From assembly GCF_030283145.1 (NCBI RefSeq), contig NZ_JASNWE010000003.1, forward strand, positions 806,001-870,000: a DNA stretch of 64,000 nt. The letters run 5' to 3'. Of this stretch, positions 1 through 7,699 are shown piece by piece. The notes below the pieces were generated by a model. That model ran no database searches, was not told where the DNA came from, and saw only the letters and a program-made list of their open reading frames with translations. The stretch is from Actinomadura xylanilytica (GTDB taxonomy: Bacteria; Actinomycetota; Actinomycetes; Streptosporangiales; Streptosporangiaceae). How positions within the stretch are numbered: the first letter of the stretch is position 1; the number at the start of each line of letters is the position of its first letter. The position numbers and the translations under genes are program-made.

Positions 1-264
1 CATGCTGTGCAGATCGGCGGTCAGGTCGCCGGTGTCGGGCGGGGTGGCGGCGACGGTCGCGGTCTCGTCGAGAAGCTCCAAGACGACCGCGCCCTTGGAC
101 GGCCACCACCGGTAGATGGTCTTCTTACTCACCCCTGCGCGGGCGGCGATGGCCTCGATGGTCAGCCGCCCGTACCCGTTCTGGCCGCACAGTTCCCCGG
201 TGGCGGCGAGGATCGCCTGCCGGCTGCTCTCCCTGCGGCGCGCTGGGTTCGGTGCCTTGGACAT
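1..264 (-). CDS. TetR family transcriptional regulator (3' end outside window)
   Basis: The 88 codons visible encode the N-terminal DNA-binding half of a TetR repressor; the ligand-binding C-terminus lies beyond base 1. Translation from the ATG at 264 gives MSKAPNPARRRESSRQAILA and then the helix-turn-helix segment around residues 33-52 (TIEAIAARAGVSKKTIYRWW), which is typical of the family. It is divergent from the membrane hydrolase at 515. The gap between them holds two palindromes that are natural operator candidates, so it probably controls itself and the hydrolase. The effector is unknown. Confidence 0.85.
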   Translation of the reverse strand, partial: MSKAPNPARRRESSRQAILAATGELCGQNGYGRLTIEAIAARAGVSKKTIYRWWPSKGAVVLELLDETATVAATPPDTGDLTADLHSM

Positions 265-288
265 GCCCCCACCCTAAGGGAAACGGAA

Positions 289-350
289 CGTGTCGTATTG
301 ACATGCGGCGGACATGTCCGCCATCCTCCTGGCGACACGATACGTGTCGT
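289..350. promoter_or_regulatory. Operator candidates between tetR and hydrolase
   Basis: Three elements are visible. A perfect 16-bp palindrome GGCGGACATGTCCGCC lies at 307-322. An inverted repeat CGACACG-ATA-CGTGTCG lies at 333-349. An extra copy of the half-site CGTGTCGT lies at 289-296, repeated at 343-350. Sites of this form in a tetR-divergent gap are usually bound by the adjacent TetR protein; the assignment is inferred. Confidence 0.55.
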
Positions 351-514
351 TTGTTTCTCTCGGTTGAGGTGGGGACTGGAGGACGTCATGGCCACCGCAG
401 GCCAGACGTTGCTCTCGGCCCGTGTCGTGCCGTGCGTCGGATGCTCCGCAGACCGTCGTCGGCGCGCAGGTGGTCGCGGTCTCCGACCGGCCGGTGTTCG
501 CCCCTGGAGGTTTC

Positions 515-1684
515 GTGCCCGTCGGTTATCTGATCACTGTGGCGCTGGTCGCGGTCGGCACGCTGTTCGCGCTGTGGCCGGTGCCGTGGTCGCGCCCGCT
601 CGGCCGCCTGAGCTACTACGTTGGCCTGGCCGCCAACGAACTGCCGTTCGCGGCCTTCTTCTGGATGCTGCTGCTCCCGACGGCGCTGGCGTTCGCCGAG
701 GGTGACATCGACTCGGCGGGCGGGTGGGCGGTCGTCGGCCTAGCCGCCGCGACCCTGCCCGGGCTCGCGGTCATCGCCCATCGCGCACTCGGAGACCGGG
801 CGAGGATCGAGCACGCCATGGACGAAGGGCTGGGCGCCGGCTGGCGCGCCACCCTCGACGCCGACCTGGCCGGCGGGCTGCGGCGCCGCCTCCCGCTGGC
901 CCGCATCCTGTTCCTGCCCATCCTCAAGCGCCGCCCAGATGTCCGGCGCGTGGCCAACCTCGCCTACGGCGACGCGGGCCGCCGCAACCTGCTCGACCTC
1001 TACCACCACCGCTCGCGCCCGCAAGGCGCGCCCGTCATGATCCACTTTCACGGCGGCCACTACGACGGGGGCCACAAGAACAGCCAGTCGCTTCCGCTGC
1101 TCTACCGGCTCGCCGGCCACGGCTGGGTGTGCATCAGCGCCAACTACCGACTAAGGCCCGAGGCCCAGCATCCGGACCACCTGATCGACCTCAAGAGGGT
1201 CATCGGCTGGGTGCGGGAGCACGCCCACGAGTACGGCGCCGATCCGACGACGCTGTTCGTCGCGGGCAGTTCGGCGGGCGGGCACATGGCGGGGCTGGCC
1301 GCGCTCACCCAGGGCGACCCGGCCTTCCAGCCGGGCTTCGAGAACGCCGACACCTCCGTGACCGGCGCCATCTGCCTGAACGGCTGGTATGGCCCCTATT
1401 TCGGCCAGGGGCCCGAGTCCTCGCCGCTGGCCCACATCACCGCCGACGCGCCGCCCTTCTTCCTGGCCCACGGCGACAAGGACACGCTGGTGCCCACGGC
1501 GGATCCCCGGCACTTCGCCGACCAGCTGCGCCAGACCTCGGCCGCCCCCGTCGTCTACGCCGAACTGAAGGGTGGTCACCACGCCTTCGACCTGTACCAC
1601 TCCTTCCGCTTCGAGGCGGTCGTCGACGCGATCGAGGCCTTCACCGCCTGGGTGAGATCCCGGGAGAGGACGCCCCAGCCCTAG
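515..1684 (+). CDS. Membrane-anchored alpha/beta hydrolase (esterase/lipase-like)
   Basis: The C-terminal two thirds form an alpha/beta hydrolase of the hormone-sensitive-lipase/carboxylesterase type. The oxyanion-hole motif HFHGGHYDGG, the nucleophile elbow GSSAGG, the acidic segment HGDKDTLVP and the C-terminal histidine in GGHHAFD are all present. The first ~120 residues contain three hydrophobic stretches that look like membrane segments, so the catalytic domain is probably tethered to the membrane. I chose the GTG at 515 because GGAGG sits four bases upstream and the protein then begins directly with the first membrane helix; a further-upstream start at 422 has no such support. Substrate unknown. 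Confidence 0.82.
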   Translation: MPVGYLITVALVAVGTLFALWPVPWSRPLGRLSYYVGLAANELPFAAFFWMLLLPTALAFAEGDIDSAGGWAVVGLAAATLPGLAVIAHRALGDRARIEHAMDEGLGAGWRATLDADLAGGLRRRLPLARILFLPILKRRPDVRRVANLAYGDAGRRNLLDLYHHRSRPQGAPVMIHFHGGHYDGGHKNSQSLPLLYRLAGHGWVCISANYRLRPEAQHPDHLIDLKRVIGWVREHAHEYGADPTTLFVAGSSAGGHMAGLAALTQGDPAFQPGFENADTSVTGAICLNGWYGPYFGQGPESSPLAHITADAPPFFLAHGDKDTLVPTADPRHFADQLRQTSAAPVVYAELKGGHHAFDLYHSFRFEAVVDAIEAFTAWVRSRERTPQP

Positions 1685-1831
1685 TGGGACACCGCCTGGT
1701 CGTGATCGCAAGAAGCGGGAACGATTGTTCGCTGGTTCGAGCGACGGGTGCGGGGTCGGCGGGGCGGTGCTGTCGATGAGGTCCAGCGACGGTGTCGGTG
1801 TACGGAGGCTGCTGCCGGTCGGGCTGGCGCC

Positions 1832-1862
1832 TTGATCTCAAGTCCGGTTCAGGTTGCATGCT
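1832..1862 (+). promoter_or_regulatory. MerR-type promoter with 19-bp spacer
   Basis: TTGATC (1832-1837) and CATGCT (1857-1862) are separated by exactly 19 bp, and the spacer holds an imperfect dyad (CTCAAG-tccg-GTTCAG). Over-long spacers with a dyad in the middle are the hallmark of MerR/SoxR-family activated promoters, which commonly drive quinone or aldehyde reductases. The next gene starts at 1900. No merR gene is present in the window, so the regulator would act in trans. Confidence 0.5.
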
Positions 1863-1899
1863 CGGGGTCCATATCGGTGAACGGAGAGGGGTGGTCGGT

Positions 1900-2871
1900 G
1901 TGCGGGTGGTTCAGGCGCTGCGATTCGGGGGTCCGGATGTGCTGGTGCCCGGTGATGCACCGGATCCGGTGGCCGGGGCCGGCCAGGTCGTGGTCGATGT
2001 GGCGGTCGCTGGTGTGACGTTCGTCGAGACGCAGATCCGGCGTGGCGTCGACAAGTGGCATGCCAGACCGTCGTTGCCGTACGTGCCGGGCGGTCTGGTG
2101 GCCGGTCGTGTGAGCTCGGTCGGGGCGCGGGTGGATTCGGCTTGGCTTGGACGCCGGGTCATCGCCGGTACCGGGGAGACCGGCGGGTTCGCCGAGCGTG
2201 CCGCAGCCGAGGTCCAGGAACTGTTTCCGGTGCCGGACGGACTGGGCCTGCCGGAGGCCGTCGCCCTGCACAGCGACGGCAGCACCGCGCAGGGCCTGAC
2301 CGAGAAAGCCGGCATCGGCCCCGGTGACTGGGTATTGGTCGAAGCGGCAGCCGGCGGCGTCGGCAGCCTGCTGGTGCAGCTCGCCCGTTCGGCGGGCGCT
2401 CGGGTCCTCGGAGCCGCCCGCGGACCGCGCAAGCTCGACCTGGTCCGGGAACTGGGCGCCGACGCCGCCGTCGACTACTCCGAGCCGGCCTGGACCAAGC
2501 GGGTGCTCGAAGTGACCGATGGTGCGGGACCGGACGTGGTGTTCGACGGCGTCGGCGGACAGATCGGGCGGGCCGCATTCGAGGTGACGGCTCGCGGTGG
2601 CCGGTTCTCGGTGCACGGAGCCGCCAGCGGCGAGGTCACGCTCATCGACCCCGCGGAAGCCCGGTCCAAGGGCGTAGAGGTGATCGGCATCGAGCAGCTC
2701 TTCGATTTCGGGCCGCACGTGGTGCGCTGGGCGGAGCAGATGATGTCCCAGGCCGCCGCCGGGCTCGTCCGGCCGGTCATCGGGCAGACCTTCCCGTTGG
2801 AACGCGCCGCCGACGCCCACGCCGCGATCGAGAACCGCACCGCCGTGGGGAAGACTCTGCTGCTCATCTAA
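1900..2871 (+). CDS. NADPH:quinone reductase-like MDR oxidoreductase
   Basis: This 323-residue protein belongs to the medium-chain dehydrogenase/reductase superfamily, quinone oxidoreductase (zeta-crystallin) branch. The nucleotide-binding motif AAAGGVGSLLVQLARSAGA starts the Rossmann domain near residue 145, followed by the typical lysine-containing turn (GPRKLDLVRELGADAAVDY). Zinc-ligand cysteines of alcohol dehydrogenases are absent, as expected for this branch. The likely reaction is NAD(P)H-dependent reduction of quinones or enones in the cytoplasm. The GTG at 1900 is chosen because GGAGAGG precedes it and the protein starts at the family's usual N-terminus (VRVVQALRFGG). A MerR-type promoter lies just upstream. 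Confidence 0.85.
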   Translation: MRVVQALRFGGPDVLVPGDAPDPVAGAGQVVVDVAVAGVTFVETQIRRGVDKWHARPSLPYVPGGLVAGRVSSVGARVDSAWLGRRVIAGTGETGGFAERAAAEVQELFPVPDGLGLPEAVALHSDGSTAQGLTEKAGIGPGDWVLVEAAAGGVGSLLVQLARSAGARVLGAARGPRKLDLVRELGADAAVDYSEPAWTKRVLEVTDGAGPDVVFDGVGGQIGRAAFEVTARGGRFSVHGAASGEVTLIDPAEARSKGVEVIGIEQLFDFGPHVVRWAEQMMSQAAAGLVRPVIGQTFPLERAADAHAAIENRTAVGKTLLLI

Positions 2872-2912
2872 CGGGCCCCGTGCCACGGGCAGTGGCGAAA
2901 TCACATGCCCGA

Positions 2913-3035
2913 CTATATGATTCCGCCCCGCTGCGCGACCGGGTCGCCGCCGCCGACGTACTGCTGCTCGTCACGCCGAAGCTGAACCGGGCCGTCCCCG
3001 GCCTGGTGAAGGACGGCGTGGACTGGCTGGGCATC
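2913..3035 (+). pseudogene. Remnant of NADPH-dependent FMN reductase
   Basis: About 41 codons (LYDSAPLRDRVAAADVLLLV, then TPKLNRAVPGLVKDGVDWLG) match the central block of NADPH-dependent FMN reductases, whose usual form is TPEYNGSIPGVLKNAIDW. Neither the N-terminal flavin-binding region nor the C-terminus is found around it, and the diagnostic EYN has become KLN. I read it as a decayed fragment, perhaps left by a deletion between the oxidoreductase and the WD40 gene. The match is by eye only. Confidence 0.55.
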
Positions 3036-3190
3036 CTCCGAGAAGCTGCCGCGGCCTGGATCTCCGCATCGCGGAGGCGGTGTCGGCGCCCGCCGGTAGG
3101 GTCTGCTGATCATGAAGCTGCGAGGGCGCACGGTCGTGCTGTACGGGGACGCTCCGCACGCCGTACCTGGATGAAGACGCTCTGATCGGC

Positions 3191-5956
3191 ATGCTGGAGC
3201 GGGAAGAGGCCGTCGCTCCTCCGGCCGCGGCGCCTCCTCGGCCGTTCCTGTCGGCATCAGAGCTGGCAGGGGCGCAGGGTTCCAGCGCGGTGCGGGAGCT
3301 CCTGGACGGGGCCGACTGGTCGGCCTTCACGCCCGAGCGCGACGTCCCGCCGCTGCGCGCCCGGCTGGCCGGGCTGGAGCGCGACGAGGGGGTGACCGGC
3401 GCCCACCGGCTGGCCACGCGGCGGCTGATCGACGCCGGTGTGGCGCGGCTCCTGCATCCGTACGGCCACGACACCGAGATCGTCGCCCACGCGATGAGCC
3501 CGGACGGCCGCCACCTGGCCACCGGCAGCTGGGTCGGCGACGACTACGACGCGGGCGGCGTCCTCCAGATCTGGGAGGTCGCCACCGGCCGGTGCGTCAA
3601 CGCCGTGCGCCGCATCGAGGGCGGCGTCGGGTGGCCCGGCCACGAGCGCACGATCCAGTGGTCCGCCGACTCGTCCCGCATCGCCATGGCCCACTCCACG
3701 AACAGCGTGGGGGTCTGGACCTTCGAGGGCGAGTTCCTCGCCGCCATCGACGTGTCGAACGGCAACTCGCGCCCGTCGGAGTTCGCGCTCTCCCCCGACG
3801 GGCGCAGCGTCTACTACCACTGCGGCACCAACGGCGACGGCGGGCTCCAGGGCTGCGTCGTCCCTCTGGACCGGGGCTGGTTACGGTGGCTGCCCGACCA
3901 CGTGGAGACCGATCACCCGTACCTGATGGCGCGCCGAACGCCCGAGGCCGTGCGGGACGGCTTCGCGGAGCGCGAAACGCGCGACGGCGACTGGAAGGTC
4001 GGGCAGTGGATCGACGACCCGGTGTGGTCGCCCGACGGCCGCCGGCTGTTCGGGGCCAACGCCATCAGTGTGGACGCCGGGACGCGCGAGATCGTCTGGT
4101 ACGCGCCCGGCACGTTCGCCCGGCTCAGTCCGGACGGCCGTCTCGTCGCCGCCGTGACTCCCCGCGGCCTGTTCCTGCGCGAGGCGTCCACCGGGCGGAT
4201 CCGCTGCGGTCCCTTCGCGCTCGGCAAGCCCGTCTCGCTGCACTGGGCGCCCGGCCGCGCCGTCAACCGGCTGGCGGTCCTGACACCACCCACCGGCACC
4301 GCCGAAACGGGAGGCGTGCACGTCTTCGACAGCGACCGCCTCGTCTTCAGCGCCCAGGTCCCGCACTCGGGCTGGGGAGGCCAGGAAGGCGACCACAACG
4401 CCTGGGCCTGGGCTCCCGGCGGGGAACGGGCCGCCTTCCTGACCATCGAGGGGTCCGCCGAGATCTGGTCGTTCGCCGACCCGGCGCACCCCCGGCTGAT
4501 CCGGAGCGTGCTCGCCGGGGGCGCCGACACCGTGTACTGGGGCGCGGACGACACGCTGGTGGTGCTCGACGACGTGGTCATGCAGTTCGTCAAGGCCGAG
4601 ACCGGCGAGGTCGTCGGGGACTTCTACTCCCTGTACGTCCCGCCGGGCCCGCGTCCGGTGGAGGGCGGGCTCGTCGAGGAGTTCGAGGGGCAGATCTTCG
4701 CGCTCGGCGAGGACACCTGGGCGATGACTCTCCAGCCGGACGCCGTGATCGCTCCGGAGGGCAGCGAGGACGAGCTGGACGCCCTCCTGGCCTGGGGAGT
4801 CGGGCGGCGCCACGCCTGGCCGGTGCGCTGGGGTGAACTTCGCGTGCTGCCCGACGCCCTCAGCGCCGCCGCCGTCCTCGACTCCGAGGACGGCGGGATC
4901 CTCCGCGAATCCCGCGGGGAGCTGGAGGGGATGGACGGCGATGAGCCCGCGGAGTGGCCGCCTCCGAACACCGCGAGCGTGGCCGATCTGTTCGAGGCGG
5001 CGCGTGGTTCACTCGCCGGCCTCGACCGGTATAGCTGGGGCTCGCACATCGCGGATCACCTGCGGGCCGCCGCCCGGCTGCGCGCCCGACGCGGCGAGCC
5101 CGAGGCCGCGCTGATCCTGGTCGCCGACATTCCCGAACCGGCGGACCGCCTCGCGGCGGCGTCCGACGTCGCCGTGCTCCTCGCCCGGGCCGGGGACACC
5201 CGTTCCGCCCGCACCGCCTTCTCCCTCGCCCGATCGCTGTTCCCCTCGGTGGACCAGAAGATGTTCGACGCCGGCAGGGCGGCCTCGTTCGGCGCGGCCT
5301 GCCAGGCGCTGGGCGAAACGGGCACCGCCGAGCAGTGGTTCCAGCACGCCCGCGCGTCCATCACCATCGAACCCAACCCGTGGCAGGACCACGTCGCCGT
5401 CATACACGCGATGCTGGAGTGCGGACGCGACGACCTCGTGCGCGCCCTCCTGGACGACCGCTCCGGGCATCCGAGCGGAAGCTTCTTCTCGGAGGCGGAG
5501 TGGCTGGTGTACCTGCTGCGCACCGGCCGCCTCGACCTGGCACGCGAGTTCCAGAGCCTGCCCGGCTGGGACGTCCCGTACGAGGTGCTGAGGGTCTTCG
5601 CCGAGCAGGGCCGGGCCGACCTGATGGAGACCTGGGGAGACCACGACTGGGCGGTCGGCGACGAGCTCGTCGAGCTGGCCCGCCGGAGCACGCCGCCGGT
5701 CCGGCCCTCGACGCCGACCGACCAGGACCTGCGGGGACTGGCCCGGCGCTACGCCGAGATCCAGGGAATACCGCACTCGCAGCGCGAGCACCCGATCGAG
5801 CGGCTGATCGAGCGCGCCGCGGAGTGCGGGCACATCTCCGCCGCACTGGACCTCCTGGAACTGCTGCCGGAGCGCGGCGACTTCAACGACCGTCCCTCGG
5901 CGGCGTTCGGCGCGATCTGGCTCCTCTGCACCGGATTCAACCGGCCTCCGTTCTAG
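3191..5956 (+). CDS. Large WD40-like / helical-repeat protein
   Basis: A 921-residue cytoplasmic protein without signal peptide or membrane segment. Residues ~90-470 carry degenerate WD40/beta-propeller blades (for example HAMSPDGRHLATGSW, FALSPDGRSVYYHCG, ARLSPDGRLVAAVTP). Residues ~600-800 are alanine-rich helical hairpins resembling tetratricopeptide repeats (LAAASDVAVLLARAGDTRSA). Such proteins are scaffolds or sensors; no catalytic motif is seen. The start is uncertain: the ATG at 3191 has no clear ribosome binding site, and the same frame reads sensibly upstream (TPYLDEDALIG), adjoining an ATG-started stretch at 3112 in another frame (MKLRGRTVVLYGDAP), so a one-base frameshift near 3157 may hide the true N-terminus. 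It ends tail-to-tail, overlapping the TPR gene by 20 bp. Confidence 0.75.
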   Translation: MLEREEAVAPPAAAPPRPFLSASELAGAQGSSAVRELLDGADWSAFTPERDVPPLRARLAGLERDEGVTGAHRLATRRLIDAGVARLLHPYGHDTEIVAHAMSPDGRHLATGSWVGDDYDAGGVLQIWEVATGRCVNAVRRIEGGVGWPGHERTIQWSADSSRIAMAHSTNSVGVWTFEGEFLAAIDVSNGNSRPSEFALSPDGRSVYYHCGTNGDGGLQGCVVPLDRGWLRWLPDHVETDHPYLMARRTPEAVRDGFAERETRDGDWKVGQWIDDPVWSPDGRRLFGANAISVDAGTREIVWYAPGTFARLSPDGRLVAAVTPRGLFLREASTGRIRCGPFALGKPVSLHWAPGRAVNRLAVLTPPTGTAETGGVHVFDSDRLVFSAQVPHSGWGGQEGDHNAWAWAPGGERAAFLTIEGSAEIWSFADPAHPRLIRSVLAGGADTVYWGADDTLVVLDDVVMQFVKAETGEVVGDFYSLYVPPGPRPVEGGLVEEFEGQIFALGEDTWAMTLQPDAVIAPEGSEDELDALLAWGVGRRHAWPVRWGELRVLPDALSAAAVLDSEDGGILRESRGELEGMDGDEPAEWPPPNTASVADLFEAARGSLAGLDRYSWGSHIADHLRAAARLRARRGEPEAALILVADIPEPADRLAAASDVAVLLARAGDTRSARTAFSLARSLFPSVDQKMFDAGRAASFGAACQALGETGTAEQWFQHARASITIEPNPWQDHVAVIHAMLECGRDDLVRALLDDRSGHPSGSFFSEAEWLVYLLRTGRLDLAREFQSLPGWDVPYEVLRVFAEQGRADLMETWGDHDWAVGDELVELARRSTPPVRPSTPTDQDLRGLARRYAEIQGIPHSQREHPIERLIERAAECGHISAALDLLELLPERGDFNDRPSAAFGAIWLLCTGFNRPPF

Positions 5957-7082
5957 AGGTGAGCGTGGACTCCTCGCAGGCACTCAGGGTGAGCAGGGCA
6001 TCGTGCAGGTCCTGCTCGGCTCGACGGACCTCCTTCCGCGAGGTGTCCAACTTCTCGCGTCTCCGCTCGAGCAGGTACATCTGCGAGTAGCGGTGATCGT
6101 CGTCCCAGTCGTCGTCCGCCTCCAGCTCCCGGTGCCGCTCCTGATGAGCCCGCGCCTTTGCGCGGTGGAGCCGCACCGCTTCTTCGCTGGCGGTCAGCGC
6201 TTCTTTCGGTGCCCCCAGCACGAGCAGGCGGGCACCGAGGTTGTGCCAGGCTCTCGCCTGGTAGGTGTCACGCTTACGGAACCGCAGCTTTCCCATCGCC
6301 TCGACGATGCACGCGCGCGCCTGCTCGGTCTGCCCGCTCCGGACGAGCCGGTCGCTGCACACGTCCAGGGTGTGGAGGAATCGCACCGTCGAGTCAGCCT
6401 GTCGCCACCAGGCCGCCATGACCTCGGCGCTCACCTCGGCGGCTTCGGCGACGCGGCCGACCGTGTCCAGGCAGTCCGCATAGGCCGTCAACGCGTGGAT
6501 GAGCTCGAAGCTCGCCGATCCGGCCCCAGCATTCTGTAGCCGTCCGCGGGCCTTGGTCACCGCCTCGGCCGCGGACTCCACCGCCTCCTGGTCGCGGCCG
6601 AGCCTGGTGAGGAGCAGCGTCCGCCAATAGCGCGCCTCCGGGGCCTGTGCCCGCGCGGACCGGTTGGATTTCGACAGTCGCAGGAGCTCCTCGACGACCT
6701 CGAGTGCTTCCTCCCACCGCTCGCACTCCATGAGGCTGCGGTGCAACGCGGCCAAGGCGCGGACGATCCGGTCGGTGAACAAGCCCGGTCGGGCGGCGGG
6801 CCCCGTCCGATAGACCGCCAGTTCTTCCCGGCGAGCCAGGCCGGCGAGATCGTCCCATCCCAGCTCGGTCAGCCGCTCGGCGAGTCGGTCCAGCGACTCG
6901 GGCAAGGCGGTCGGCGTGGGCCACGTATCCGGGGATCGCCCACGCATCTGCCCGACCTGCTCGAGCTCGTTCCTCGCCCACCGCACGGTCTTGTCCGGCC
7001 GGGCAAGACCGCGGTAACGGGCTGAGTCCACTGGACGTTCGAGCATCGCAGGCTGAACCACTTCAGCGTCCAACTCGTTCAT
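5937..7082 (-). CDS. TPR-like protein
   Basis: This 381-residue protein consists almost entirely of helical hairpins of the tetratricopeptide type, e.g. ALHRSLMECERWEEALEVVE, LLLTRLGRDQEAVESAAEAV, DRLVRSGQTEQARACIVEAM and LGARLLVLGAPKEALTASEE. The C-terminal ~60 residues are highly charged and probably coiled coil (RREKLDTSRKEVRRAEQDLH). No enzymatic motif is visible; a protein-protein scaffold role is inferred. The ATG at 7082 is chosen because upstream codons in frame overlap the HxlR gene and lack its amino-acid character. It is convergent with, and overlaps by 20 bp, the WD40/helical-repeat gene. Confidence 0.75.
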   Translation of the reverse strand: MNELDAEVVQPAMLERPVDSARYRGLARPDKTVRWARNELEQVGQMRGRSPDTWPTPTALPESLDRLAERLTELGWDDLAGLARREELAVYRTGPAARPGLFTDRIVRALAALHRSLMECERWEEALEVVEELLRLSKSNRSARAQAPEARYWRTLLLTRLGRDQEAVESAAEAVTKARGRLQNAGAGSASFELIHALTAYADCLDTVGRVAEAAEVSAEVMAAWWRQADSTVRFLHTLDVCSDRLVRSGQTEQARACIVEAMGKLRFRKRDTYQARAWHNLGARLLVLGAPKEALTASEEAVRLHRAKARAHQERHRELEADDDWDDDHRYSQMYLLERRREKLDTSRKEVRRAEQDLHDALLTLSACEESTLTSRTEAG

Positions 7083-7153
7083 GCCCAAGGCATACCACCG
7101 GCGCGTGGGCGGCGGGGTTCCGGCGAGGTCTGGAGGCGCGGAGGGGCTGCTCT

Positions 7154-7612
7154 CTACCGGGTCTTCTGCACGTGGGTGGTTTCGGTGCCGAGGGGGGTGC
7201 CGTCGGCGCCGGCCGGCGCGATCTCCGGCACGCGGATGCCGTGCTGGTCGACAAGGGTGGAGTGGGTCTCGCCGGGGACGAAGGCGTGGCGCTCTCCCCA
7301 CTGCCGCAGGGTGAGGATGACCGGGAAGAGATCGCGGCCGGCGTCGGTGAGCACGTATTCCTGACGGCGGCCCGATGGTGCGGTGCGCTGGGCGAGGAGC
7401 CCGTGAGCGGTGAGCTTGCGGAGGCGGTCGGTGAGGATGTTGCGGGCGATGCCGGTGCGCCGCTGGAACTCGGTGAACGACCGTGCCCCGTCCATCGCGT
7501 CGCGGACGACGAGAAGGCTCCACCTGTCGCCGACGAGGTCGAGCGTGCGGGCGACGGGGCATTCGGGGTCGGTCCAGTCGGGGTCCGGGGCGCGCGTGGT
7601 GGTGCGCGGCAT
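7154..7612 (-). CDS. HxlR family transcriptional regulator
   Basis: A 152-residue winged-helix regulator. The family signature is clear: CPVARTLDLVGDRWSLLVVR near the N-terminus, then the recognition region FTEFQRRTGIARNILTDRLR and the wing PSGRRQEYVLTDAGRDLFPV. The ATG at 7612 has GGAGGTG six bases upstream and gives the usual HxlR N-terminus. It is divergent from the MFS gene at 7700 and very probably controls it, as is common for HxlR/MFS pairs. The C-terminal 40 residues are poorly conserved. Confidence 0.9.
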   Translation of the reverse strand: MPRTTTRAPDPDWTDPECPVARTLDLVGDRWSLLVVRDAMDGARSFTEFQRRTGIARNILTDRLRKLTAHGLLAQRTAPSGRRQEYVLTDAGRDLFPVILTLRQWGERHAFVPGETHSTLVDQHGIRVPEIAPAGADGTPLGTETTHVQKTR

Positions 7613-7621
7613 GACACCTCC

Positions 7622-7680
7622 CAATGAGTTGCGGATTGAAACCATCATGCCGTACCGTCCAATTGGTTGCAATTTGCTAC
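7622..7680. promoter_or_regulatory. hxlR/MFS divergent promoter with CCAATTGG palindrome
   Basis: The short, relatively AT-rich gap contains the perfect palindrome CCAATTGG at 7659-7666. A TTGGAC hexamer for leftward transcription overlaps it. CAAT/ATTG half-sites recur nearby (7621-7625, 7635-7638 and 7670-7673). It is the obvious place for HxlR binding; the assignment is inferred. Confidence 0.4.
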
Positions 7681-7699
7681 TGATCGGGATTGGGGTGCG

